Assembly: GCA_040182905.1 (NCBI GenBank)
Contig: JARQWU010000094.1
Coordinates: forward strand, 1-34,426
Origin: Barthelona sp. PAP020
Taxonomy: Eukaryota > Metamonada: BaSk clade
Direction of reading: 5' to 3'
DNA length: 34,426 bases
Shown: one piece after another, positions 9,314-19,480 of the stretch
Layout of the letters: each line of letters begins with the position of its first letter
Numbering within the stretch: the stretch's first letter is position 1
Translations under genes and position numbers: made by a program
Notes under the pieces: generated by a model
What the model was told of the DNA's origin: nothing
The model's input: the letters and a program-made list of their open reading frames with translations, nothing else
Database searches by the model: none

Positions 9314-12300
9314 TCAAAACTCAGATTTTGGAGGAAGTGTTGGATTTGAATTTGGATTTAATAAATAACTTAACGAAACTAATGCCAAGGGGAAACGTTT
9401 GCTTCGATCATTTGATTGAACAATGGTTTGAATTTGTGAAGCAAATGTATCTTTTGTTAAAGGCTTAACAATAGCACCAATAAATAGATCCATATCTTCT
9501 TGAGCAATACCTTTTTCGTCTAAGCAAATCAAAACCTTGGGAATGTCTTCCACATCATACAATTCATTCAACTGTCTCACAAGATTAAAAGCATTTAAAT
9601 AAGAATCTTGTTTACCAATATTTTCAGCTATGATAAAAAGGTCATATCTTTCTTTTGGTAAAGTTCTGCAAAAATCCAAAACTTGTTCTCCTTTTTGCAA
9701 AATATCAACAACACAACTAAAACCAGGACTATTCTTTTCAAACAAATCTTTGACATTCTTTAAATTGATCAAGTTATTATCAACATATAAAATTCGGGAT
9801 GGAATACTAACTCTTTTATCTTTTGCCGCCAAAGGCAATAAAGAAGGGAAAATTGGGAACCGTTGATTTGTGGAAATTGGATATACCATACCTAAATTCA
9901 ATTCTTCTGGAGCACTAACAGATAAAGGCATTGGTGTTTCAGAGTAATCAACATTATCATGTGCAGTATTGTTAAGTGTCGAATCAAGAAAAGAAGGCTG
10001 TGATTGAACTCCAGAAGAGAATGACTCACCAGCAAACTTGGAAATTGGTAATTCCATCACATTCTTTGGAATTATATATTTTTGTGTTAAATATTTAGCC
10101 TGTATCAAAGATTCAGGTTCCAACTGAGTGTCAAATACGTGAACATGATGAATTCTCTGTTCATTATCGGCAGATTTCAAATCAGTCTCTGAATCAATAT
10201 CAGACTCTAATGTTTCCATGTTTATACCCATTTCTGGTTTCATAATCAAACTATCAGCATTCAAAATAGATTCACAGAACTCATTTAATTGTACAAGTGA
10301 AATTAATGATTGATAATCATTAATTGGAATCAAAAAGATTTGTTGAGGTTGTACACCTTGGTTTTCCAAGAATTCAATGTTTTTCTCTCCATATATCACG
10401 AATATATTGTTCAAATCCACAGTATCATACGAAAATTCATCATAATTTACAACTGAAACTTGATAATTGAAGAACTCAATTGAAGATAATAGATTTTTGG
10501 TGAAAATATACTCTTCTTCCTCGCTATTGGTTAGCACAAATAATTTGAGGTTGCAATTCTGTTTAAGATTAATTGATTTCGCATTAGTAGCTTTAAACGC
10601 AAAAGAAAAGGCTTGTACACTGTCATTTTCAAGTAAGAACGTGTCAATATATCCATTAAAAGATGAATTTGCCATTACAACATGATTTGACAACATTAAC
10701 GAAGTACGGCTAAATACATCCAACGAAGATTCTTCACTAACATCCAATAAAGACCAAAAAATATTATTATCCACTTTATTGACAGGTTGTTTTAAATTCA
10801 ACAAAACTCTATTGATGTCTTCATTTACATCAAAACCACTAACAACAACCTTAATTTGTTCTTGATCGTCAAGGTCATCAAAGAAATATAATATCAATGC
10901 CAGTTCATTGGGTTTGTCTTTTTCAGCTAAATACCAATCCATATATCTAATCAAACTTCGAATAACAAAGATTAAATCATCAACAGGTACATCAACCGCC
11001 ATTTCCTTCAATTCCAACTGAATATGCAACTGAAGTTCTGTTTTTATCAATCCACGTACCAATATTATTAAATGATCAATAAACTCACTCAACAATACTG
11101 TTTGTACCCGATTATCAAAATTATTAACATTTAATAAATTAAAGTAAGTGGACAGCACAAATTGAACATCTAAAAGATTCATCCTTGCTAGTGTAGCCAT
11201 TTGTTTGCTTGCTGATTGGTCATGTCCATAACAAAGATCAAAAGAATAAGATATTTTGTCAACCAATGCATCTAAAACCTCCATATTAGCTAAAGGAGAT
11301 ACGTCCTTAATAAATTCAACAAAAGGGAACGTTTCATTACAATTAAAGGGTAAATATTTGGTTTTGACAAGAATTGGCATGTCAGACACATCATATATAT
11401 TTATCGGTGTAATAGGGCTATCTGTATCAAGTCTCTCTTGAATGGCATGCTTATGAATGGTCTCATAATTAACATCAGCAACATATTTCCCGGTTGCTGA
11501 TGTCAACACCTTTTCTTCAAAGTGTCTATTTACATATAAGATTTCTCCATCATTGAAATATATCGCAATTCCAATATCATCTAATTCATCAATAATTTTT
11601 TCATACATCGAAACTTTACTCTTCCATAAATTAAACACAGACAGATTTTCCAAAGTAACAATGGCAAAATTCAAGCCTTTATGTAACATTTTAAAGATGT
11701 TCAGCTTGCACTCCAGAATCTCATTTTTTCCCTGAATCATCTTTTGAATCATAACTTGATTGCCTTTTTGTATCTTAACAATTTCTTCAATGGCTTCCAA
11801 ATCCCAAATATTTTCAAAGTTCACCTCATTAACACATATCTCCCCAATGGTTTTTTCACTTAATTCATCCCTTGTATATTGCAGCAGTTCACAACATGCC
11901 ACATTACAATCAACTATTTTTCCGGTATTTTGAACAATCATAATTGGTGCAACAGTACTTTCAAACACAGATTTCAACAACTTAACATCATTACCGTCAT
12001 CAATCTTGTTTGTGTCATAACCTATCAAAATACCCATCTCCCTTGTTTCTAATTGAATAACTTTCAATTGCATTTCAACCAAATCTTTTCCAACAATAAA
12101 AGGAGAACCATAAGCATTCATAGAAGATTGAATCCAGTGTTCTAAAAACTCAGGGGTCCCAGGTACAATATTAATTGTTGTTAAATCTGAAATAAACTGT
12201 CCTTGAACCATATCTATCTGATTGGGAGATTCTAATAGTTTTAACCCAACATTGTTCGCAAACATAACACGCCCAGAAATATCAAGTGCCACAATGGGCA

Positions 12301-13750
12301 ATGAAATATCAGTCAAAATAGTACTGGCCAACAATGCTTGTTCTTCTGCAATTTTTTGTTTGCTAATATCTATGTACTTGCAAGCATATAGCCTTTCTCC
12401 TTGACCATGTTCAAATTGTTGAAAACTAAAGACATTATCATGTAAATAAATTACCTTCATCCAAGCTTCAACAGGAACAAATGTGGATCCACCATCACCT
12501 CTTAGCAATGTTTCAAAACGTAACCCATTAGTTTCACTGGCTATAATTTCTTCTTTAAGAATGTTGAATCTGTTCTTTTGTTGGATAAAATCTTTTTCTG
12601 CAAAAGTAAAATCGATGTCCATAATGTTCAATTGACTAACATTCTGGAAATACTCAATATCTTCAAACATGACCAAATTACCTCCATATAACATAACCAA
12701 AGCACCATCCTCGTCAAAAATACACTGGGCAGTAGGAAATCCATGTAAAAAATCAGGATGTGCAAAAATATCATTCTCTATATGCCAATGTGGTTTTGAA
12801 ACCGCGTTATCAACAGACAACAAAGATTCATAAACATCAACTAATGATTGAGGATGTGAAGAATTCACAGATAAATTGTTATATGGAGAAGGTAACATTG
12901 TAAGAGCAGGTGGCCCAACAATATCCTTGGATAATCTAAACTGATCTTCTAATGCATCAAAATCCAATGTTTGTTTCTTAAACAATGTTTTGGCATCTAC
13001 TTCAGTATTTGGGCTATCCCAAACTAATAAAATAATGGAACAATCATGAACAACAAGATGACTGATCCGAACATCAATAACTAAATGGTATTCACCGTGG
13101 AAAGACAAAAATAGCTGTTTTTCTTTAACCTTTCGACTTCTTATTTCCTCAATAACTTCTCCTGGACGACAAAAATTGTCATCTAATATACTTTCAAAGG
13201 ATACATGAATATATTGATTAATATTAACCTTAAAATCGTCGTAGACTTTATCATTACAATCCAAAATCATAAAATCAGGACCCAAAGTCAAACAACGTTC
13301 ACCAACAAGGTTTGAAAATGAATTTAGTATGCTTAATTTCATTAGAGTCGCTTCATGTTCAGTATAATCTTCTAATTGCATGATAATTAGATCATTTTCT
13401 TTGTCGTAGCAATTCTTCCACTTTGCAGGAAATGTGATGAAACTTTTATCAACATATTTTCGACAAATTGACGAATATTCAGTTAGTTTATCATCTTTAT
13501 CAAAGGATTCAATAATCTTATCTCTTTGTTTTATCCAATCTTCGTTTTTCTGAATACAAATATCAATATCAAAAATAGTTTTGTATTTTTCTTCAAACTC
13601 TTCAACATTTGTTACACATAACAAAGAACGTAAATTACTGTTGGCCCACAGTAAAATCCCTTCTTCATTAACTATAACAGTACTCGGTAACAAATGTTCC
13701 AATATGTTTGAACTCAATGTGGATACTTCTAAGGGATTAAATGGTGACAT
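9314..13750 (-). CDS. Multi-PAS pseudo-histidine kinase with degenerate receivers
   Basis: A 1478-aa protein from the ATG at 13750 (an upstream TTG extension is ignored). At least four PAS-like domains fill the first ~830 residues. The clearest is APIMIVQNTGKIVDCN...CELLQYTRDEL; others begin LPSTVIVNEEGILLWAN, LPIVALDISGRVMFANN and GIAIYFNDGEILYVN. Then comes a region with the layout of a histidine kinase DHp/ATPase (about 850-1090), but without an H-box His and without N, G1 or G2 boxes (VIRSLIRYMDWYL stands where NLl.NA is expected). Two receiver-like folds follow. The last (about 1319-1448, RILYVDNNLINLK...IVKPL) keeps the conserved Lys but has Ala at the phosphoacceptor Asp (YDLFIIAENIG). 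It probably senses through PAS and signals by binding, not phosphotransfer. Confidence 0.8.
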   Translation of the reverse strand: MSPFNPLEVSTLSSNILEHLLPSTVIVNEEGILLWANSNLRSLLCVTNVEEFEEKYKTIFDIDICIQKNEDWIKQRDKIIESFDKDDKLTEYSSICRKYVDKSFITFPAKWKNCYDKENDLIIMQLEDYTEHEATLMKLSILNSFSNLVGERCLTLGPDFMILDCNDKVYDDFKVNINQYIHVSFESILDDNFCRPGEVIEEIRSRKVKEKQLFLSFHGEYHLVIDVRISHLVVHDCSIILLVWDSPNTEVDAKTLFKKQTLDFDALEDQFRLSKDIVGPPALTMLPSPYNNLSVNSSHPQSLVDVYESLLSVDNAVSKPHWHIENDIFAHPDFLHGFPTAQCIFDEDGALVMLYGGNLVMFEDIEYFQNVSQLNIMDIDFTFAEKDFIQQKNRFNILKEEIIASETNGLRFETLLRGDGGSTFVPVEAWMKVIYLHDNVFSFQQFEHGQGERLYACKYIDISKQKIAEEQALLASTILTDISLPIVALDISGRVMFANNVGLKLLESPNQIDMVQGQFISDLTTINIVPGTPEFLEHWIQSSMNAYGSPFIVGKDLVEMQLKVIQLETREMGILIGYDTNKIDDGNDVKLLKSVFESTVAPIMIVQNTGKIVDCNVACCELLQYTRDELSEKTIGEICVNEVNFENIWDLEAIEEIVKIQKGNQVMIQKMIQGKNEILECKLNIFKMLHKGLNFAIVTLENLSVFNLWKSKVSMYEKIIDELDDIGIAIYFNDGEILYVNRHFEEKVLTSATGKYVADVNYETIHKHAIQERLDTDSPITPINIYDVSDMPILVKTKYLPFNCNETFPFVEFIKDVSPLANMEVLDALVDKISYSFDLCYGHDQSASKQMATLARMNLLDVQFVLSTYFNLLNVNNFDNRVQTVLLSEFIDHLIILVRGLIKTELQLHIQLELKEMAVDVPVDDLIFVIRSLIRYMDWYLAEKDKPNELALILYFFDDLDDQEQIKVVVSGFDVNEDINRVLLNLKQPVNKVDNNIFWSLLDVSEESSLDVFSRTSLMLSNHVVMANSSFNGYIDTFLLENDSVQAFSFAFKATNAKSINLKQNCNLKLFVLTNSEEEEYIFTKNLLSSIEFFNYQVSVVNYDEFSYDTVDLNNIFVIYGEKNIEFLENQGVQPQQIFLIPINDYQSLISLVQLNEFCESILNADSLIMKPEMGINMETLESDIDSETDLKSADNEQRIHHVHVFDTQLEPESLIQAKYLTQKYIIPKNVMELPISKFAGESFSSGVQSQPSFLDSTLNNTAHDNVDYSETPMPLSVSAPEELNLGMVYPISTNQRFPIFPSLLPLAAKDKRVSIPSRILYVDNNLINLKNVKDLFEKNSPGFSCVVDILQKGEQVLDFCRTLPKERYDLFIIAENIGKQDSYLNAFNLVRQLNELYDVEDIPKVLICLDEKGIAQEDMDLFIGAIVKPLTKDTFASQIQTIVQSNDRSKRFPLALVSLSYLLNPNSNPTLPPKSEF

Positions 13751-13935
13751 TACATTCAATTCAAAAAAAAATGGAATTTATCAAAGGTATTTACTTGATA
13801 ATCCCAAATTTTTTTTTTTTTGTTTTTTCTTCAATTGTAGAATTGAAGCAGAACTATTATTTAATGAAGAATAAAATATTCAAAAATAGTCAGTTCAAGT
13901 TAGACTATTCTTTATTTATTTTTTACTTCCTTTTC

Positions 13936-14250
13936 ATGTCTATTTTATCAAAGCAAGAACTCGATTCAAACATTGTGAATGAATTATATTCTTCTGATTC
14001 AAAAGAATTACAAACAAATGTATTAACTGACCAATTTCCAGCTATTTTAGATTTTGTTTGGACTACAAATCTTGAATTGGATACACCTGGTAATATTGCA
14101 CCTGATGATTTATGCACAAATATTGGAATAAAACTAAGTGATACTTCCAGTCTCAATTTCAGAGCAACATCACAAGATATTGGTTTATTAGCTGACAGTG
14201 TTCGAAAAGCACTTGCATCAGCAGACTTTTTTCTTCAATCTAAAAAATGA
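13936..14250 (+). CDS. Small COMM-domain protein (COMMD6-like size)
   Basis: A 104-aa protein from the ATG at 13936. The frame runs further upstream but only through poly-T-derived Phe codons in the divergent spacer. Residues ~38-100 fit a COMM domain: AILDFVWTTNLELDT with the family's Trp, then NIGIKLSDTSSLNFRATSQDIGLLADSVRKALASADFF. COMMD proteins form the Commander complex that recycles membrane cargo from endosomes. The long N-terminal helical domain of most COMMDs is absent, as in COMMD6. The gene is divergent from the PAS protein, with 185 nt between the starts. The family call rests on pattern and length only. Confidence 0.5.
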   Translation: MSILSKQELDSNIVNELYSSDSKELQTNVLTDQFPAILDFVWTTNLELDTPGNIAPDDLCTNIGIKLSDTSSLNFRATSQDIGLLADSVRKALASADFFLQSKK

Positions 14251-14392
14251 TTTTTGATTTTTCTTTTTTATTTTATCTTTTTTGACATTTTAAAAGTAAT
14301 TTTTTTACTTTTTTGTAAATCTATTGAAATTTTTCATTTTTCAACAACAAAAATGTTTTTACTTTTTATCCAAAACAATAAACAATAAATGA

Positions 14393-15577
14393 CTATTGTT
14401 CCATTTCACTTTCAGTATGATTAGTATCATTGTCTGCCAAAGTTCGAATGAAAGTCATTGAATTTGTGGAAAAAATGGGCTCACTAACTGGAACTTTTTT
14501 CAAATCAAATTTGGTAAGCACATCGAACCACTCATCCGATTGATCTTTTTCTGACATCAACGAAAACTTTTCTAATTCCTTGTACTTTAACTCTTCTTCC
14601 ATTTTTTTCTGTCTTTTTAATTGTTCCAAAGATTTCTTGTTACCTTGTACAGATCTGTCACTATGTGTCTTTTTCTTGCTATAAAATGCATGGGCCCGCC
14701 GGGCAAGATCAGTTGCTGAAGCCTTTTCTTGTTGATTAGCAGAAAAAGGATCATTGATTTTTGCTTCTATTTCTTTTATTTGTTGAGTATAAGACTGTAC
14801 AAGATTAATGTTTCCTTCTCTTTTTGCTTCAGCCAAGTATTCCTTCAAACTCTTCAACTTTGCCAATAATCTGCTTGATGTTTCTACTTCTCCAGCATCT
14901 TGAACCATTTTTTCAATATCTTTTGCAGATAACTTAAAATCCTTCAGTTCATTGAATCTTACAAGCAATTCGTCAACTTCACCTACAGTAGGAATGTGAA
15001 AGTGTTGTGATTTCAGATCATTCTTCCATTTCGTTAACTCCATTTGTTTGAATGAATCATGTGATGGTAAAGAGAGTTTGATACACCTTTTAGAACCCAT
15101 ATATTCAACCCAAATATACTTGTTGACTTCTTCATTGCCCAACTGATATCCAATATTTTTGATCTCCACATCGATAATTTTACCAATTCTTACTAATTTT
15201 GGTATCCTTCTGACATCTCTGTCATCCATATTTCTGTTTCTCATTTCTTGTTTGTTTTCATACAAAAGTTTCACATAAAATCCAACAATCATTTCATCAA
15301 ATTTCGGTAAATGGTATAATTGTGAGAATTTTGCAGGGGTTAATTGAATATTGTTGAGATATCTCAATGTAATTTCTTCATCCCTTGATAAAACATCTTT
15401 TGGTTCAATATAGGTAGAGGATTGTTTTCCACGTTCAATAGAAGTTATTCCTAAATCTGGTTCCTCTTCAACAAACCCAAGATCTGATAATTCTTCCTCT
15501 TCTTCTTCTTCGGAATCAGAAGCACCAAATTGATCCAAAAGATCTTGATCTTCTTCAGCAAGATAACGTGGTGGCAT
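14393..15577 (-). CDS. RTF1: RNA polymerase-associated protein RTF1
   Basis: A 394-aa protein starting at ATG 15577. The acidic N-terminus (DSEEEEEEELSD, residues ~20-31) is followed by a Plus3 domain at about 60-190: RDEEITLRYLNN...FDEMIVGFYVKLL...RIPKLVRIGKIIDVE...YQLGNEEVNKYIWVEY...RCIKLSLPSHDSF...EL.KWKNDL. The remainder is charged coiled coil with LAKLKSLKEYLAEAKREGN. RTF1 is part of or associated with the PAF1 complex; Plus3 binds phosphorylated Spt5, and the protein promotes histone H2B ubiquitination. It is shorter than human RTF1 (about 710 aa) mainly at the N-terminus, as common in protists. It lies 169 nt downstream of PUS7 on the same strand. Confidence 0.88.
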   Translation of the reverse strand: MPPRYLAEEDQDLLDQFGASDSEEEEEEELSDLGFVEEEPDLGITSIERGKQSSTYIEPKDVLSRDEEITLRYLNNIQLTPAKFSQLYHLPKFDEMIVGFYVKLLYENKQEMRNRNMDDRDVRRIPKLVRIGKIIDVEIKNIGYQLGNEEVNKYIWVEYMGSKRCIKLSLPSHDSFKQMELTKWKNDLKSQHFHIPTVGEVDELLVRFNELKDFKLSAKDIEKMVQDAGEVETSSRLLAKLKSLKEYLAEAKREGNINLVQSYTQQIKEIEAKINDPFSANQQEKASATDLARRAHAFYSKKKTHSDRSVQGNKKSLEQLKRQKKMEEELKYKELEKFSLMSEKDQSDEWFDVLTKFDLKKVPVSEPIFSTNSMTFIRTLADNDTNHTESEMEQ

Positions 15578-15746
15578 TAATTAAAAGAATAAAATAGAAA
15601 TGAAAACAATCGAAAAGATTAATTGCTGATCAAATAATTTTTTAAGGGTCAAAATAATTGATTTAAAAGACACAAAAATACCACTATAAAAGTAATTAAG
15701 AATAAAAAATCAAGCAACTAAAATTTGTTCTTTTATTATATCAAAA

Positions 15747-17522
15747 TTAAAGATTTGGTTCCCTCTTTTTTTCATTGGAAGGAACGTCACTGCTAATTTT
15801 TTGACTGATATTTGCATGAGATTGTTTGTTAGTCTTCATTCTTGAAATTTCTCGTAAAAACATGGTAGCATAAGTTGAAGGTTCCAACGAAAATCTCAAA
15901 ATTATTGCTTGATGATCATAAACACCATCCTTAAAATTTCTGGTTTCAACAGGGATACTGTCTTCTACCAACTTATTCCAATCAGAATCAACCAAATCAG
16001 CATCTATATCTTCATTCCTGTAATACACACAAGAACCCTCAACATCTAAAGGAGTCATTAAAAGTTTCCTGTATCCACCTGTTAAAAGCATTTCATTTGT
16101 GGAAAGAGCAATATCAAAATCAAGTGTAAAGCCAAAAAGCTCCAAAATACTTTTGTATTCTTCAACTAAAACTGGTGAATAAACTGTTTCAGGACTGGGT
16201 AAAGTAAGAACAACATCTTTCATTGAATAATCGGAAATGTTGGTTGAATCAATAACAATAGGCTCACCATTATCATTTAAAACTAAATCTCCAATCAAAA
16301 TATCATGAGATAGTGCCCATCTTCGATTTATCATGTGATTAAAAATGAAACTTTGAAAAGCATGTGCATAAATCGTCCTTAGCTTCCTAGGAATATGAGA
16401 AAAGGCATTACGTAAACCAACATTCTTGGATAATGCTCTGGCAACAGCTCTTTCGGCTGTACAATAATGGGGAAATGCTTTTTGAGCATTGATATAATCT
16501 TTTTGTTTCATTAATTCACATGCTTCATTGAACTTCTCAGAAGCAGAATCATCAGGTGTGAAGAATAAATTGTATAAACCTTCAAAATCACCCTTGAGAA
16601 ACAAAAGACCATATTCATGGGTAGATATATTCTTTGTTCCAAATCTTTGCAAACCAAAATAATTGAGAAACCCATTGGATTTGATTAAATCAATATTATT
16701 TGCCAAATCAGACTCAGAAACGTCAGTTTCACGAATAACCAATTGAAATTGGTTTCCTTTTAAATCACCAAGCCTAATTGAATCATTAAAATACTTAGGT
16801 TTGCCCAATTTGAAATTCTTAAAACCCTTTTGGGCTGACAATAATCTTTCAGGTGTAATTTGCCTAATAGAAATTAATTGACTTGTAACAGCTCTCTTAT
16901 CTTTTGTTCCAGCAGTACCAATGCTCTTTTTTTTTAACATTTCACTCATTAATGATGTAGCAGATATAGTATCAATGTTACACTTAATTAAAGGAATATA
17001 GGCGAATGAAGGGATATTAGTTGGCCATGTTCTACTTGGTTTAAATGAAGATTTTTGAAATTTTTGGCAATAAATTCGTAAATAAGTTTCTTCCTCCTTT
17101 TTAAAAGTCTCAGTATAAACACAAGTAAAATTTTCCCGGAAAAATGCATGAATGTTACGTCTTTCTTCTTTGTCTTGAGATAAAAAAGGAACAGAAACAT
17201 CGGAACAGAAATCATTGGAATCCAACTGATTAAACCAACTAACAATTGATTCTTTCTCATCCTTAATAGATGGGGGCAAATTTTCAAAAACATTTCGATC
17301 ATATTTGATTCCTAATTTTTCAACAACTATCAAATCATCGGATTTATTAACATTTTCATTTTCAAAGAGATTGGGTTCATTGGCAAAATGGTCAAAATGA
17401 ATAACTTTTCCATCAAGATCAATTTCGTTCACTTGAAAATCAGAAAATCGATGCTTCAGAATTCCTTCGAAAGGCACTATGTCTGAATTCACATAATTTT
17501 CGATACCAACACGTTTTTCCAT
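15747..17522 (-). CDS. PUS7: tRNA pseudouridine synthase, PUS7/TruD family
   Basis: A 591-aa protein from ATG 17522. The TruD catalytic motif is GTAGTKDKRAVTSQ, with nucleophilic Asp at about 208. Further family signatures are FLNYFGLQRFGT, ALSKNVGLRNAFSHIPRKLR, IYAHAFQSFIFNHMINRR, the TruD insertion domain, and GGYRKLLMTP near the end. The N-terminal ILKHRFSDFQVNEI opens the domain as in eukaryotic PUS7. The enzyme isomerises uridine (position 13 and 35 in tRNAs, also U2 snRNA and mRNAs in yeast) in the nucleus. Length is close to yeast Pus7 (676 aa). No frame breaks are seen. Confidence 0.95.
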   Translation of the reverse strand: MEKRVGIENYVNSDIVPFEGILKHRFSDFQVNEIDLDGKVIHFDHFANEPNLFENENVNKSDDLIVVEKLGIKYDRNVFENLPPSIKDEKESIVSWFNQLDSNDFCSDVSVPFLSQDKEERRNIHAFFRENFTCVYTETFKKEEETYLRIYCQKFQKSSFKPSRTWPTNIPSFAYIPLIKCNIDTISATSLMSEMLKKKSIGTAGTKDKRAVTSQLISIRQITPERLLSAQKGFKNFKLGKPKYFNDSIRLGDLKGNQFQLVIRETDVSESDLANNIDLIKSNGFLNYFGLQRFGTKNISTHEYGLLFLKGDFEGLYNLFFTPDDSASEKFNEACELMKQKDYINAQKAFPHYCTAERAVARALSKNVGLRNAFSHIPRKLRTIYAHAFQSFIFNHMINRRWALSHDILIGDLVLNDNGEPIVIDSTNISDYSMKDVVLTLPSPETVYSPVLVEEYKSILELFGFTLDFDIALSTNEMLLTGGYRKLLMTPLDVEGSCVYYRNEDIDADLVDSDWNKLVEDSIPVETRNFKDGVYDHQAIILRFSLEPSTYATMFLREISRMKTNKQSHANISQKISSDVPSNEKKREPNL

Positions 17523-18026
17523 TGAGATATTTTAAAAAAAGTCTTTAATAAACAAAAATTATTTTATTGATGGACCAATTTCAACAAATTTATATTAATA
17601 ATTATTTTTTGGTTTGTGCTGAAAAGATTTCAGGCAAATTTTGAATTTTTTGATCCAAACACTTTTATTGATGTTATTTTCAGTTGAAAACTCAAATTTT
17701 TGACTATAAATTCAAATAAATTTATCAATTTTCTTCGAAATCATCATGATATGCCATAAATTATTATTTTGAACAAATAAAATGAATCCTGCTTGTTAAT
17801 TTTTCAAACATAAAAGATTATGTACAAATTTAAATGAACGAATAAAGATATCCCAAAAATATTGAATCATTTTTGAAATAAGAATTGTTTCTGTTTATTT
17901 CAAATTAGATATAAATTTCTTGTTTGAAAGGCTGTATATTCTAAACCTATATTGCAAAACAGTATAGTTATTGATAAAAGAAAGAAATGAAAAAATTGAA
18001 TGTTTGTTGTTTTTTATTTAATCAAT
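17523..18026. other. AT-rich divergent spacer, nothing identified
   Basis: About 500 nt between the starts of PUS7 (-) and the EF-hand gene (+). It is extremely AT-rich and holds both promoters. No RNA gene, repeat or shared motif was recognised. An in-frame ATG at 18000 would add nine hydrophobic residues to the EF-hand protein; I prefer 18027. Confidence 0.5.
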
Positions 18027-18497
18027 ATGAGTATTATTTTAACACAAGCAGAAATTGATGCTTGTAAGAACTCATTTAGTCGATTTGCCAGAGTAGAAAC
18101 TGGACATATCAATATGTGGCAACTAAGAAGATGTCTCAATGAATTGAACAAAGAACCTCCTGAAGAAGAATTTATCAGATTAATAGAACACATTGATGAT
18201 AATGGAACTGGTGAAATAGTTTTCAATCAATTTCTTCAAATAATTTCAAATCAAAAAATGTTAGCCAGGCCTGATGATGATGATGATACTTTAGAAGCTT
18301 TTGTTGCTGTTGGTGGTAATCCTGATAAATCAGGTACCGTTTTGATTGAGACGATTAACAAGACCATTGCTGCATATGGTTTGGCGATTAACATAAATGA
18401 TTTATTGCAAAAATTTGATGAAGATGGTACTGGAAAATTAGATTATGAAAAATTTGCGTTGATGTTGACTGACCGCAATAGATCTGTCATTTCATGA
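18027..18497 (+). CDS. Calmodulin-like protein with degenerate EF-hands
   Basis: A 156-aa protein with four EF-hand-like units, beginning MSIILTQAEIDACKNSFSRF. Loops 2-4 are readable: DDNGTGEIVFNQF, NPDKSGTVLIETI and DEDGTGKLDYEKF. The bidentate Glu at loop position 12 is replaced by Gln, Thr and Lys respectively, and loop 1 (VETGHINMWQL) is not canonical, so calcium binding is doubtful. The phrase FVAVGGNPDKSG is of the kind found in calmodulin-like proteins of flagellates, some axonemal; an axonemal role is only a guess. An upstream in-frame ATG at 18000 would prepend MFVVFYLIN. Confidence 0.8.
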   Translation: MSIILTQAEIDACKNSFSRFARVETGHINMWQLRRCLNELNKEPPEEEFIRLIEHIDDNGTGEIVFNQFLQIISNQKMLARPDDDDDTLEAFVAVGGNPDKSGTVLIETINKTIAAYGLAININDLLQKFDEDGTGKLDYEKFALMLTDRNRSVIS

Positions 18498-18542
18498 TTT
18501 GTATAAAAGTGTAGATTTTTTTATTTTTGTTTTGTGTTATGT

Positions 18543-19190
18543 ATGAATAACAACACCAATAACCGAACCCAATTATCTTTAATTGAAGCAATTGTTCACA
18601 AACGGCATTTTGATTTGTTGTATGTTCAAAATCTTTTTAAATGTGATGCCTTTTATTTAAATTTGGTTAAATTTGATTCTAAACAAGTTCAAATAGATCC
18701 TGACCTTTCAAATTCATTGGCATATTTGTTCTATTCGTTTTCATTTAGTCTTTCTGAAATATTGGATTTATCTGATCCTTTAGTGTATCTCCGTTTATTA
18801 AATCAATTGGTTGCTGAATTTAAAGCGGTTGATGATGGTGGATTCAACTTTGTTGACAATATTTCTGCTGCTTTTATTCCAAGTTCAATTGAGCCAATTA
18901 CAGCAAAGGTTTTCAAAGAGAAAAATTGCTTAAATCTTTGTGTTTTAAAGTTTCCTACTCATTCAACAACTGATATTTTTCCTTTAGATTTCAATAAAAT
19001 ATGTATTATTCTTGCCCAAATCATTGATTTAACATACAAAAAGCTTTTTGACTTCGCTGATTCTCTTATTGCCCATCGAAATGTTTTGGAAAATTTTGAT
19101 AATTGTGTTGCTCAAAAATACCTTCAAAAAATATTTTTATTAATCGAAAAACCAATTAAAAGTATGGTAGACCAAGAAATATTGTATTAA
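18543..19190 (+). CDS. Hypothetical protein, helical
   Basis: A 215-aa frame from ATG 18543 (the longer frame begins at GTG). I do not recognise the family. It looks globular and mainly helical, with hydrophobic heptad-like stretches (LAYLFYSFSFSLSEILDL, KICIILAQIIDLTYKKLFDF) and a central part that may be beta (AKVFKEKNCLNLCVLKF). No signal peptide or confident transmembrane helix. It starts 45 nt after the EF-hand stop codon, so their transcripts are nearly contiguous. Coding status is supported by length and composition in AT-rich DNA. Confidence 0.6.
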   Translation: MNNNTNNRTQLSLIEAIVHKRHFDLLYVQNLFKCDAFYLNLVKFDSKQVQIDPDLSNSLAYLFYSFSFSLSEILDLSDPLVYLRLLNQLVAEFKAVDDGGFNFVDNISAAFIPSSIEPITAKVFKEKNCLNLCVLKFPTHSTTDIFPLDFNKICIILAQIIDLTYKKLFDFADSLIAHRNVLENFDNCVAQKYLQKIFLLIEKPIKSMVDQEILY

Positions 19191-19480
19191 GTGAAGAAGT
19201 TGAGTCTTTTTATTGATTGGTAAATTTCCTTTTTTTTTTTGTTGATATTACTTCAAATGATCTTTTTTGAACAAATGAAAAGGAATTTTTCCCAAAAAAA
19301 AAAAGAATCTTTTGTTTTTGTCTCTTTCTTTTTTCTTGAGGAAGTTTTCACTATCATTGATCCAAATATAATAAAAATTCAAAAAAAATCAAAAAAAATA
19401 TCAGAAAGAAAGGAAGGAAATACAGTCAAGTTGTTTCAAACTGGACAAAAGACAAAATAAATCCATCTAGACTTTTGATA

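Noticed and set aside
19239-19460. 73-codon plus-strand ORF before PFOR
   Set aside because: Starts at TTG, is made of homopolymer-derived Lys/Phe/Ser, and has no motif; probably spacer and 5' UTR.
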